NCBI GenBank assembly: GCA_947581885.1
Contig: CANPWF010000020.1
Location: forward strand, 1 to 16,011
Direction of reading: 5' to 3'
DNA from: an uncultured Clostridia bacterium
GTDB taxonomy: Bacteria > Bacillota > Clostridia > Christensenellales > Borkfalkiaceae
DNA: 16,011 bases
The notes beneath the pieces are model-generated. The model had not been told where the DNA came from. It did no database searches and saw only the letters and a list, made by a program, of their open reading frames with translations. The translations under genes were made by a program, and so were the position numbers. Positions 1 to 6,860 of the stretch are shown here, in pieces. How positions within the stretch are numbered: position 1 is the stretch's first letter; each line of letters begins with the position of its first letter.

Positions 1-320
1 TAAGAGTTATCAGCATTATCTCCGAGAACGAAATAAGCTCCTTGAGGCACATCATAGCGCACCCCATCGATTTCGATCCTCTCCCCTCCCTTTGCCGCGA
101 TGCGCTTGACCATAAGCTCTCCATCGTGCTCAAATATAATAATATCCCCGGTCTCGAGTTCTCCGTAGAGCCTCAAGCCGAGGATCAAATCACCTTTTTT
201 AAGCGTCGGTTCCATAGACTCGGATGGAACATAGCCGACCACGAACACTGTCCGAAACAAGAGGAATGTTATTCCGGCAGCCAAAAGCGGTATCAAAACA
301 GCAAGCCATTTTCTCTTCAT
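1..320 (-). CDS. lepB: Signal peptidase I (S26 family), C-terminus cut by window edge
   Basis: This is a partial gene whose first 106 codons are in the window. Signal peptidase I is a membrane serine protease that removes signal peptides from exported preproteins, using a Ser/Lys dyad. Visible features are a basic start (MKRKWL), one membrane helix at about residues 5-28, the catalytic serine box SESMEPTL (Ser35), the lysine box MVKRI (Lys72), and the GDNADNS box at residues 100-106. The serine-lysine distance of 37 residues suits a compact Gram-positive enzyme. The ATG overlaps the TGA of the upstream zinc-finger gene (ATGA), with GGAGGG 7 nt before it, so the two are translationally coupled. 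It may process exported proteins of the element such as the large surface protein at 1121-5380; that pairing is inference. The missing C-terminus prevents judging completeness. Confidence 0.93.
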   Translation of the reverse strand, partial: MKRKWLAVLIPLLAAGITFLLFRTVFVVGYVPSESMEPTLKKGDLILGLRLYGELETGDIIIFEHDGELMVKRIAAKGGERIEIDGVRYDVPQGAYFVLGDNADNS

Positions 321-760
321 CCTGTCGCCCTCCGAGTGGGAATCCGATTTTCCATGAATTGGTTGCTTTCCCGAATCACCACTTCGCAATAGTAATTCCC
401 AAACAATCCGATATGCGTTTCGGAAAGCGGAAGGGAAAGCTTCTGCGAAAGCCACATATATGCTTCCGCTTTCGTCATATAACCTTTCTTGTAAATCGCA
501 TCAAAACAACGATGCGCCTCCTTCCTAAGCTCCCGCAGCGTTCTGTCCGCCATAGTCCCGATGGGCTTGCCTGTAACGGGATCCGCGCGGACATAACTGT
601 CGCATTCGGGATAATGCGAGCAGATATACAGCATGACATTTTTTCTGTTGTCCTGATAGATTCCTTCCGCACTGCGGAAAACAACTCTCCCGCCGCAAAA
701 AGGACAACGCATCTCTTGCTTTCTCGCCTTCTTCTTTTTATTCTTCTTTATCGTTTTCAT
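317..760 (-). CDS. DUF3268-like zinc-finger protein
   Basis: This is a 147-residue protein. A lysine-rich leader (residues 1-14) precedes a zinc-ribbon-like half with CPFC (around residues 19-22) and a second cysteine pair in the segment CSHYPEC. The C-terminal helical part includes ELRKEAHRCFD, TKAEAYMWL and ETHIGLF. This pattern matches, from memory, the DUF3268 (zinc-finger-containing) family found on Bacillota mobile elements; its molecular function is unknown and nucleic-acid binding is a guess. I chose the ATG at 760 because GAGGA lies 4 nt upstream. The frame is open back to a GTG at 889 and an ATG at 874, but those starts lack a ribosome binding site and would translate through the leader terminator. 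It is first in a two-gene unit with the signal peptidase and sits behind its own SigA promoter and structured leader. Confidence 0.82.
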   Translation of the reverse strand: MKTIKKNKKKKARKQEMRCPFCGGRVVFRSAEGIYQDNRKNVMLYICSHYPECDSYVRADPVTGKPIGTMADRTLRELRKEAHRCFDAIYKKGYMTKAEAYMWLSQKLSLPLSETHIGLFGNYYCEVVIRESNQFMENRIPTRRATG

Positions 761-981
761 CTCTTCCTCAAAAACAAAAAAAGCCGAAAAGCTGCGGATG
801 TATGCAGCGTCAACGCGGATCGGCATCGATTCTGCAATCCAACAGCCTTCCGGCTTGTTCCCATAGAGCACCATTGTGGATCCGCTCACTGCGCAGATCC
901 GTAACGGTTCCTCACCTCTATGCTTTGGGTAAGTCTGACACCACCATTGATGTACCGAGAGCCTGGGTGCTTCCTATGTCT
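761..981 (-). ncRNA. Structured leader RNA, candidate cis-regulatory RNA of unknown class
   Basis: The region from the predicted transcription start (about 981) to the DUF3268 start is rich in nested helices. (1) Positions 977-980 pair with 937-940 and 966-969 with 942-945. (2) A long hairpin spans 862-922: CATAGAG/CTCTATG (916-922 with 862-868), then ACCGTT/AATGGT with one G-U pair, a symmetric AC/AC internal loop, and an apical stem GGATCTGC/GCGGATCC (893-900 with 878-885) around a 7-nt loop. (3) Positions 841-859 form a hairpin with a GGAA (GNRA) tetraloop. (4) A terminator occupies 776-824. I recognise no known riboswitch, T-box, SRP or 6S signature. It could be a cis-acting attenuator for the downstream pair or an independent small RNA. 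Confidence 0.6.
776..824 (-). terminator. Intrinsic terminator at the end of the leader RNA
   Basis: On the minus strand GCCGA (824-820) can pair with TCGGC (787-783), followed at once by seven T (782-776) and, after one G, five more T. Inside, GCTGC (808-804) can pair with GCAGC (795-791). It lies just upstream of the ribosome binding site of the DUF3268 gene, where an attenuator would be placed. The stem base is short and the interior imperfect, so read-through is likely. Confidence 0.6.
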
Positions 982-987
982 GGTTTC

Positions 988-1016
988 AGTATAGCACGAT
1001 ATTCAAAAGTTGTCAA
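988..1016 (-). promoter_or_regulatory. Consensus SigA promoter
   Basis: On the minus strand a perfect -35 TTGACA (1016-1011) and a near-perfect -10 TATACT (993-988) are separated by exactly 17 nt. The predicted start is near 981. A/T tracts immediately upstream (1017-1060) could act as an UP element. The promoter points into the structured leader and the DUF3268/signal peptidase pair, so this unit is transcribed independently of the conjugation operon. Confidence 0.85.
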
Positions 1017-1029
1017 TACATTTTGTAAT

Positions 1030-1055
1030 AATTTTTTCCTTTTTTGGAAAAATTT
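1030..1055. terminator. AT-rich hairpin between the surface-protein gene and the promoter
   Basis: AATTTTTTCC and GGAAAAATTT flank a six-T loop (plus strand), a 10-bp A/T-dominated dyad about 65 nt beyond the stop of the large surface protein gene. It could end that transcript, but only two pairs per arm are G-C and neither side has a clean T tract. It may instead serve as upstream A/T element of the promoter at 988-1016. The stretch 1056-1120 holds no other feature except a TTACA-T-TGTAA palindrome at 1059-1069. Confidence 0.35.
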
Positions 1056-1120
1056 ATTTTACATTGTAATATCCTTGCTATTTTGTTCCAGTCTGGGAAA
1101 CAGCTGCTCCCCATCCGATA

Positions 1121-4100
1121 TCAAATCACCCTGCGTTTTTTCAAAATGAACACGACGACTGCGCCGACTACGACCAGCGAGCCAATCACAATCAATGCAA
1201 TGATGCCTGCGCTCAGCGAGCTTTGGATCTCGAAGGCGTATTCCGTCACATTCCCGCAAACGTCGGTCACGACGACACGGTAGTTCCCGGCTTGGGCGAT
1301 CTCATCGCCGAGTGCGTACCGGGTTTCCTCGTCGTTCAGATAGACTTGTATAGTTGCATCCTCCGAAGCGTGGTCAAGAATGACCGAGCCCTTTGTCGAG
1401 CCGCCGTTCTCTACGCCGGCGATTTCAAGCGACGGCGCGGTTCCGTCGACTGTAACGGTGAAGACGTACATCTTGCCGTTTACCACCACACCGACCTCAT
1501 AAGTTCCGTCCTCGAAGAGTTCGAGAGTCCCGTAATTCAAACGTTTCTCCTCTCCGCCCATGACAACTCTCTCAAAACCGGGCATATCATCAAAGTTGTG
1601 TTCGAATTCCTTTACGAGCGGTTTGATGATCGTGAAGGAGATCGTCTCCTCATTGCCCAGTTCATCCGTCAATACGAGGACATAATCCCCGCACTCCACG
1701 AGCGGCACTTCGGCTTGATACTCAAAGGCTTCCCCGTCCTTCGTCAAAACGACCTCGAGATATTCCCGTTCTTTTACAGTCACGGAGTTTGCCAGCCCTT
1801 TATCGTTGATATCGATCTCGTAATCGACGAATTTGTCGATGGTGAAGTTCACCTCGCTCTTGTTTCCGGCGAGGTCGGTCACAACGACTGTATAAACCCC
1901 GCTCTCGGTAAGGAGAGTCCCCTTTTCGATTTCCCCGAGACATACACCGTCTTTATAAAGCTCGCGCGTAACGCCGTCTTCTTCCGTAAAATCCACCGTC
2001 ACGTCTCCGCTGACTGTCATCCCGTTCTCCACGCCAACGACTTGGACTTCGGGCACGAGCGTATCGATGGTGAAAGTATATTCGATGCTATAACCGTCGT
2101 AATTCTCAAACACCAACCGATAGAATCCGTCGGCGGACAGCTCCGTTCCGGATGTGTACTCAAGCGATGCTCCGTCCAGGGTAAGCGTCACCGTAGCTTC
2201 GTCCTCCCATTCAAATGACACCGCCCCATTCGTGATCCCGCCGTCGGCTACGCCGATCAAAGTTCCGACGGGTGTAGGTTGAACGTAATCCAGGATTTCT
2301 TCGATGGCATCGAAGCCCGTCCTGAATTCATCCGTGAGCAAAACCCGATACTTCCCGGAAGTGCGGAAATGATAGATATATGTTCCGAGGACAATGGGCG
2401 TTCCGTAATCATCCTTCGCCAAGAGTTCCCATCCTTCTCCCGTCTTTTTATAAATCTCCAGAGAATTCAGGTGCGAAACATCATCGGCACTTTCCGTGAT
2501 AGAGATCTCCAAACGCTTCGCATCCGCATCCTTTTCCATTGTGACAACGGGTGCCGAACGGGAAATGGTGAGTTCAAATGTCTCCGACTGCCCGAAGTGA
2601 TTCACAGCCACGACCGTATATGTCCCGCTTTCATCGAGGACACAGGCATCGGCCAGACTGAAATTACCGAGGAGTTCTCCCGCGCCATCGTAGACACTGA
2701 ACATGGCGTACTCGTCCAAAACATCGGAAATAGATACAGTAATCCCATCTTTGAAGAAATAGGAACGGTCGAAAGTCACTTCGATGCCATCGCCTTCCCC
2801 GACCATGTAGAGGATGACGGGTGCCCTCCTTACAACTATGATCTCATAATCGCAGGTATTGCCCCAATCATCGGAGATTCGCATGATGTGGGAGCCTTCG
2901 GTATCGTACAACTTTCCGATGAAATCCACCCCATCCACACTGCAATGTATGTCATCGGCAAGTTGGATGGAATCAGCCAATATTTTGCGCGAATTGGAAT
3001 AGGAGTAGAGATCTTCCCCTTCGGATGCCTCTGCGTGTTCCTTTTCCCAGTAGTAGTACGAAGTGAGACTTTCCGCGGCATACTTTTCGATGACTTCAGT
3101 CAGTCGTTCCTCGGTAAAGTAGGCAACCGTTTCGTCTCCCTTCTGAAAGTGCTTGTAGATGTAATAGATTCCGTTCTTGGCGTTCACGCTGTCTTTCGCA
3201 TCCATGGCGATCCCGGCATCCCATGAAGAATTATTCCAGTTCCCCGTTTTGACAAGTATCTTCTCCCGTGCGATCGCGAAGGCGAAGGCGTTGTCATAAC
3301 ACGTAAAAGCAAACGGCTCACCGTTCGCATCATAGGTTTCGTAATATTCCTTCTGCAATGTCTTTGTAAGCACATTCACCTTGGAAGAAGTGAACCGGGT
3401 CTCCCATTGATTCCCTGCCGCATCGGTCGATACGACCTTATACACGCCGGTATTGATCGTGTGGATTACCGAACCCTTTGCATAGGGCTTCCCGTTGATC
3501 TCTACCGAAGTGATTGGCGCAAAAGTGTCGGCATTGCCGTCCGTCCAAGTCAACGTGACATCTCCATCGGTCTTCCCGCCCGAAACATTCGTAGCCGTAA
3601 CGGATTTTGCCGTTCTGTCGACTACAATGGAGTAGTTCCCGGTATTATTACCTGCGGAGTCGACCGCGTAGAAGGTATACTTCCCCGCATTGTAGTATTC
3701 AGCACCGGACATATAGGCAGTAAAAGTCCCCGAGCCGGGAATCTTCACATAGCAATCCTCGTCGCTCACGAAATTGATATGGCTTGCGTTGGTATAGGAA
3801 CCGTTGGGGACAGCTTTGCCGTCTGCGTAGAGTTGGGCAGACGGGATCTTTCTGTCGACTGTGACTGTGTAAGTCGAGGATGAGTTTCCCGCCTTGTCCA
3901 CACAGTAGAAACTATATTCCCCTTCTGCTGTATATTGAGTCCCCGATGTGTAGGATACATATCCAGAGCTTCCGGGCTTCTTGACATAGGTCGCATTTAC
4001 GCCATAGGTATCGTAAGGGACGAACTTGATATAGTCGGCGTTGGTGTGATCCCCACTCCTTATCGCGCTTGTCCCCCCATACAAGGTCCCGGTGGGATTT

Positions 4101-5380
4101 GTTCTATCGAGCGTAATGCTCAGAGTCGCGGAACTGTTCCCGGATCTGTCCACGGAATAAAAGTAGTACGTCCCCTCCGTAGCGAGTTGCGTGCCGCTGG
4201 CGTAACCCGTATAAGATGACGAACCTGGCATTTTGACGTAGCAGTTCGCGATCCCGGAGTAGGAATCGCTCGCTATATACTTGACGTAACTCGCATTCGT
4301 ATAGGATCCGCTGCTTTTACTCGTCGTGCCGCCATATACCGTACCGGTCGGCAATCCGCTGTCGTAGTACACCTTATATTCAGCAGATGTGTTTCCCGCT
4401 TTGTCAACAGCTCGGAAGGTGTACCAACCGGTACCATTTGAACCCGTCAGCGTACTCCCGCTGGAATAGGATGTCCACGAGGAAGAGCTGGGATATTTGA
4501 CTTGGCAGTATGATACGCCGCCGATATCTGTAGCGGAATAGGAGAAGGACTTGTTAGTGTAGCCACCGTTCGAAACCGTGCTCCCGTTTGCTTTCACGGA
4601 TCCCGTCGGTGCGACCGTATCCAGATACACGCTCACTACGCTCGACGTGTTGTAGTAGTAGTCCTCGGAATAGAAATACCACCACCCGTTATTTGCCGAA
4701 GTCGCAGGTACGGAAAAGCTCGTTTGATATGCGGTGTAGTAGCTGCTGTACCCAGGTTTTTTGTAATAGATACAGTAGTCCTTATAAGCATCATTCGCCG
4801 TGAACGTAATCTGCTGGTTGGTATAACTGCCGCTCGAGAGCGTTGTCGTTCCGCCCTTGAGCGTCGTGACGGGTTCAGTCTTGTCGATCACAAACGAGTA
4901 CTTGTAGGTGTACGTGGTTTTGGAAAATATATTCGGATTGTACTTCCCGACATAGGTCAATTCGTAGTTTCCGTCTGCCAACGAGCCGCTATAAAGCATC
5001 ATGGTGTTCTTTCCAACGATCTCATAATCCACAACGGATTTTCCGTCACGCACCAACTTAAATGAAACGTGTTCGGTGAGCTTGTCCACTTCGCAATTGA
5101 TAAAGACATACGACCAATTGAGCACCTTGCCGTTGTAAGCCGTACCGGAACCTGTGTTGTACGTTGTGTATATATTGATAGAGAAATTGCTCGGGCATCC
5201 GGATTGGTAATCGCCACCCGTGGAATAACTCCCGCTGGTTTTATATTTCAGTCCGGAAACCGTTGATGCATACGTGGTTTTTACGTCTGTCATGAACAAC
5301 GCAAGAAGCGCACCGAAAAACGTGAGAAGCCCCAGTGCGATCAAGGCGATCATGGTTTTGAAAGAATGCTTGGCTTTCAT
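1121..5380 (-). CDS. Giant secreted Ig-like repeat surface protein, membrane-anchored
   Basis: This is a 1419-residue exported protein. It has a signal peptide (basic MKAKHSFK, hydrophobic core about residues 9-30, likely cut after TTYA). Six Ig-like repeats of about 80-86 residues then start near residues 165, 252, 338, 423, 507 and 586, with the signature D-x-x-x-P-T-G, GGT, SGSYTN, and VDxAGN before the next unit. About residues 665-845 form a Tyr-rich segment outside the repeat pattern. More divergent Ig-like units (recurring GVENG and VVTDxxGN) run from about 850 to 1385. The end is a membrane helix (about 1390-1413) followed by KKRRVI. No LPXTG sorting motif is present, so it is tethered by the helix rather than by sortase. 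AAGGAG lies 5 nt before the ATG, 39 nt after the S1-protein gene. Its likely role is adhesion or mating contact; this is inference from architecture and context. Confidence 0.85.
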   Translation of the reverse strand: MKAKHSFKTMIALIALGLLTFFGALLALFMTDVKTTYASTVSGLKYKTSGSYSTGGDYQSGCPSNFSINIYTTYNTGSGTAYNGKVLNWSYVFINCEVDKLTEHVSFKLVRDGKSVVDYEIVGKNTMMLYSGSLADGNYELTYVGKYNPNIFSKTTYTYKYSFVIDKTEPVTTLKGGTTTLSSGSYTNQQITFTANDAYKDYCIYYKKPGYSSYYTAYQTSFSVPATSANNGWWYFYSEDYYYNTSSVVSVYLDTVAPTGSVKANGSTVSNGGYTNKSFSYSATDIGGVSYCQVKYPSSSSWTSYSSGSTLTGSNGTGWYTFRAVDKAGNTSAEYKVYYDSGLPTGTVYGGTTSKSSGSYTNASYVKYIASDSYSGIANCYVKMPGSSSYTGYASGTQLATEGTYYFYSVDRSGNSSATLSITLDRTNPTGTLYGGTSAIRSGDHTNADYIKFVPYDTYGVNATYVKKPGSSGYVSYTSGTQYTAEGEYSFYCVDKAGNSSSTYTVTVDRKIPSAQLYADGKAVPNGSYTNASHINFVSDEDCYVKIPGSGTFTAYMSGAEYYNAGKYTFYAVDSAGNNTGNYSIVVDRTAKSVTATNVSGGKTDGDVTLTWTDGNADTFAPITSVEINGKPYAKGSVIHTINTGVYKVVSTDAAGNQWETRFTSSKVNVLTKTLQKEYYETYDANGEPFAFTCYDNAFAFAIAREKILVKTGNWNNSSWDAGIAMDAKDSVNAKNGIYYIYKHFQKGDETVAYFTEERLTEVIEKYAAESLTSYYYWEKEHAEASEGEDLYSYSNSRKILADSIQLADDIHCSVDGVDFIGKLYDTEGSHIMRISDDWGNTCDYEIIVVRRAPVILYMVGEGDGIEVTFDRSYFFKDGITVSISDVLDEYAMFSVYDGAGELLGNFSLADACVLDESGTYTVVAVNHFGQSETFELTISRSAPVVTMEKDADAKRLEISITESADDVSHLNSLEIYKKTGEGWELLAKDDYGTPIVLGTYIYHFRTSGKYRVLLTDEFRTGFDAIEEILDYVQPTPVGTLIGVADGGITNGAVSFEWEDEATVTLTLDGASLEYTSGTELSADGFYRLVFENYDGYSIEYTFTIDTLVPEVQVVGVENGMTVSGDVTVDFTEEDGVTRELYKDGVCLGEIEKGTLLTESGVYTVVVTDLAGNKSEVNFTIDKFVDYEIDINDKGLANSVTVKEREYLEVVLTKDGEAFEYQAEVPLVECGDYVLVLTDELGNEETISFTIIKPLVKEFEHNFDDMPGFERVVMGGEEKRLNYGTLELFEDGTYEVGVVVNGKMYVFTVTVDGTAPSLEIAGVENGGSTKGSVILDHASEDATIQVYLNDEETRYALGDEIAQAGNYRVVVTDVCGNVTEYAFEIQSSLSAGIIALIVIGSLVVVGAVVVFILKKRRVI

Positions 5381-5419
5381 GCTAACTCCTTATAGTTGAT
5401 TTTTGACGTTGCGATGCCG

Positions 5420-6793
5420 TTAGCGCGGCACCGCGATGTGCGTGATGGCACCCCAGATCCTGTTCGATTCGTGATTGATGCCGAGAATGCGAACGGTCAC
5501 ACGGGCACCGCGCGGCGGACGGCCGCGCTTGGGATAGCTGCAGAGGCAGTCGATTCCCCCATCCAAAGCCACAAAGACACCATTGGTGTCCACCATGCTG
5601 ACTGTGCCGACATAGCGGTTCCCTTCGGCATACATACGCAGTGCCTTTTCGTAGGGATTCTCCGCCGCCTGTTTGACCGAAGCGGATGCCTTGACCTGAT
5701 TCTTGTTGATGCGCTCCACCCCCGTCACCTTGACGAGGATCCGCTGCCCGGGCTGGAAATAGCCCGCCGCATCCATGATGCGTTGGTAGCTGAGTTCCCG
5801 AAGCGGGATATACACTTCGAGACCGAAGAGATCCACGAAAATTCCCGCACGGATGACGGATACAACACGCGCCTCGGCGCACAGCCCGGGATAAATCAGG
5901 TTGTTGCCGTCGCGGTCCGATCCGAAGTAGTATTCCCGACGCTTTATGCGCATGGCATCGAGACGGCTTGCAACCGCGATACCCGAATTGGCATCGATCC
6001 CTTTCACAATGTAGTCCACTTCTGCACCCAACCGCTTGGTGAGCAAATAGTGAAGAACATCCTCCGGCTCCTGATCCCGAAGATCTTCAGGCAATTCCAC
6101 CGCCTCTTCCGCGGGAACGATGACTTTGAACGAGCCGTGGTAGATGACTGCAAAGGCACTCCCTCTCCCGTTCGGCCGTTCGACACCCTGTATCGTTCCC
6201 GAAAGAATGCGCCCCGTCTTGAGGGATTCGGTAAGGTCGATCAAATCGTTTCTCGCCTTATCCGCCTCGGTCTCAACCGTCCGCTCTCCGTCGATGGTCA
6301 ATACGCCCGCTTTCCTTCTCGGAGACTGACTTTTTTTGGGCGCTCCATCGGGCATCGCTTTAGTGTCTTCCGACTCCGTGTGCGTGTCTTTCCCGCTTTT
6401 GTCAATCTGAGATGCTTCGGCTTTCGGACTACGCCGGTTTGCTCCCACTCGGTCGGAAAGCGACGTACTCACCGATCCGGTCCGGGAAACGGTTGCATCG
6501 GGATCCTCTCCGACGCTATGCTCCGCCTCGTTCTCCGCCGATCCCGTTTCGGTCTGGGGAATGTTCCCATCGAAGTCTGCTTCTGTGTCGCATTCCGCCC
6601 CGATCTCCGCCAATTCCGTCTCGGTCTGAGAAACGGCGGAGGATACTTCGACGTGGGCACCCTCCTCGCACACTGCGGATTCTGCTTCGGTTTGGGGAAT
6701 CGAAAGGGATTCGACATTGATCGTCTCTGCCGTTGCTTCGGCATCGATCTGCGCATTGTTTTCCTGTTTTGTATTCAGTTGTTTTCTGGCCAT
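5420..6793 (-). CDS. S1-domain RNA-binding protein with acidic repeat N-terminus
   Basis: This is a 457-residue cytoplasmic protein with no signal peptide or membrane helix. Residues 1 to about 110 are acidic and low-complexity with imperfect repeats around (I/V)(P/S)QTE (residues 32-36, 54-58 and 78-82). Residues 111-165 form a polar linker with a basic patch. Three S1/OB-type units follow: about 194-280 (divergent), 302-372 (clearest: GIFVDLFGLEVYIPLREL, QRILVKV) and 390-455 (GTVSMVDTNGVFVAL, ARVTVRILGIN). S1 folds bind single-stranded RNA; the target here is unknown. GGAGGT lies 5 nt before the ATG. It follows the coupling-protein gene behind an intrinsic terminator and precedes the surface-protein gene by 39 nt. 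From memory, S1-domain proteins recur at this place in clostridial elements. Confidence 0.78.
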   Translation of the reverse strand: MARKQLNTKQENNAQIDAEATAETINVESLSIPQTEAESAVCEEGAHVEVSSAVSQTETELAEIGAECDTEADFDGNIPQTETGSAENEAEHSVGEDPDATVSRTGSVSTSLSDRVGANRRSPKAEASQIDKSGKDTHTESEDTKAMPDGAPKKSQSPRRKAGVLTIDGERTVETEADKARNDLIDLTESLKTGRILSGTIQGVERPNGRGSAFAVIYHGSFKVIVPAEEAVELPEDLRDQEPEDVLHYLLTKRLGAEVDYIVKGIDANSGIAVASRLDAMRIKRREYYFGSDRDGNNLIYPGLCAEARVVSVIRAGIFVDLFGLEVYIPLRELSYQRIMDAAGYFQPGQRILVKVTGVERINKNQVKASASVKQAAENPYEKALRMYAEGNRYVGTVSMVDTNGVFVALDGGIDCLCSYPKRGRPPRGARVTVRILGINHESNRIWGAITHIAVPR

Positions 6794-6825
6794 TTGGCAC
6801 CTCCATAAATGATTTTTTTGTTATG

Positions 6826-6853
6826 AAAAAGCACCCCTGGTTCAGAGTGCTTT
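6826..6853 (-). terminator. Intrinsic terminator/attenuator after virD4
   Basis: On the minus strand AAAGCACTCT pairs with GGGGTGCTTT (some G-U pairs) around a short loop, and the 3' arm runs into a T-rich tail. It starts 7 nt after the VirD4 stop codon. No promoter fits in the remaining 30 nt before the S1-protein gene, so that gene and the surface-protein gene are probably expressed by read-through at reduced level. Confidence 0.65.
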
Positions 6854-6860
6854 GAGCGAT

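Noticed and set aside
841..859. SRP RNA because of the CCGGAAGG tetraloop hairpin
   Set aside because: The flanking conserved GTCAGG and AGCAG bases of SRP helix 8 are absent.
317..889. Longer start for the DUF3268 protein (GTG 889 or ATG 874)
   Set aside because: No ribosome binding site, and it would read through the hairpins and terminator; family-like sequence begins after 760. An extended form cannot be fully excluded.
862..922. Lysine riboswitch because of the ATAGAGGTG-like start
   Set aside because: The helix closes after 61 nt and the other conserved lysine-riboswitch segments are missing.
1059..1069. BlaI/CopY-type operator (TACA-N2-TGTA)
   Set aside because: Spacing between the half-sites is one base (or three at 1017-1027), not two, and no such regulator is encoded here.
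1121..1220. LPXTG sortase anchor in the surface protein
   Set aside because: The C-terminus has only a hydrophobic helix and basic tail; no LPXTG-like motif precedes it.
1223..3226. Two long plus-strand frames (331 and 315 residues)
   Set aside because: They lie entirely opposite the repeat-containing surface protein and show no family features.
5396..6808. 470-residue plus-strand open frame opposite the S1-protein gene
   Set aside because: Shadow of the minus-strand gene: composition is Arg/Phe/Cys-rich with no recognisable domain, while the minus strand gives S1 folds and a good ribosome binding site.
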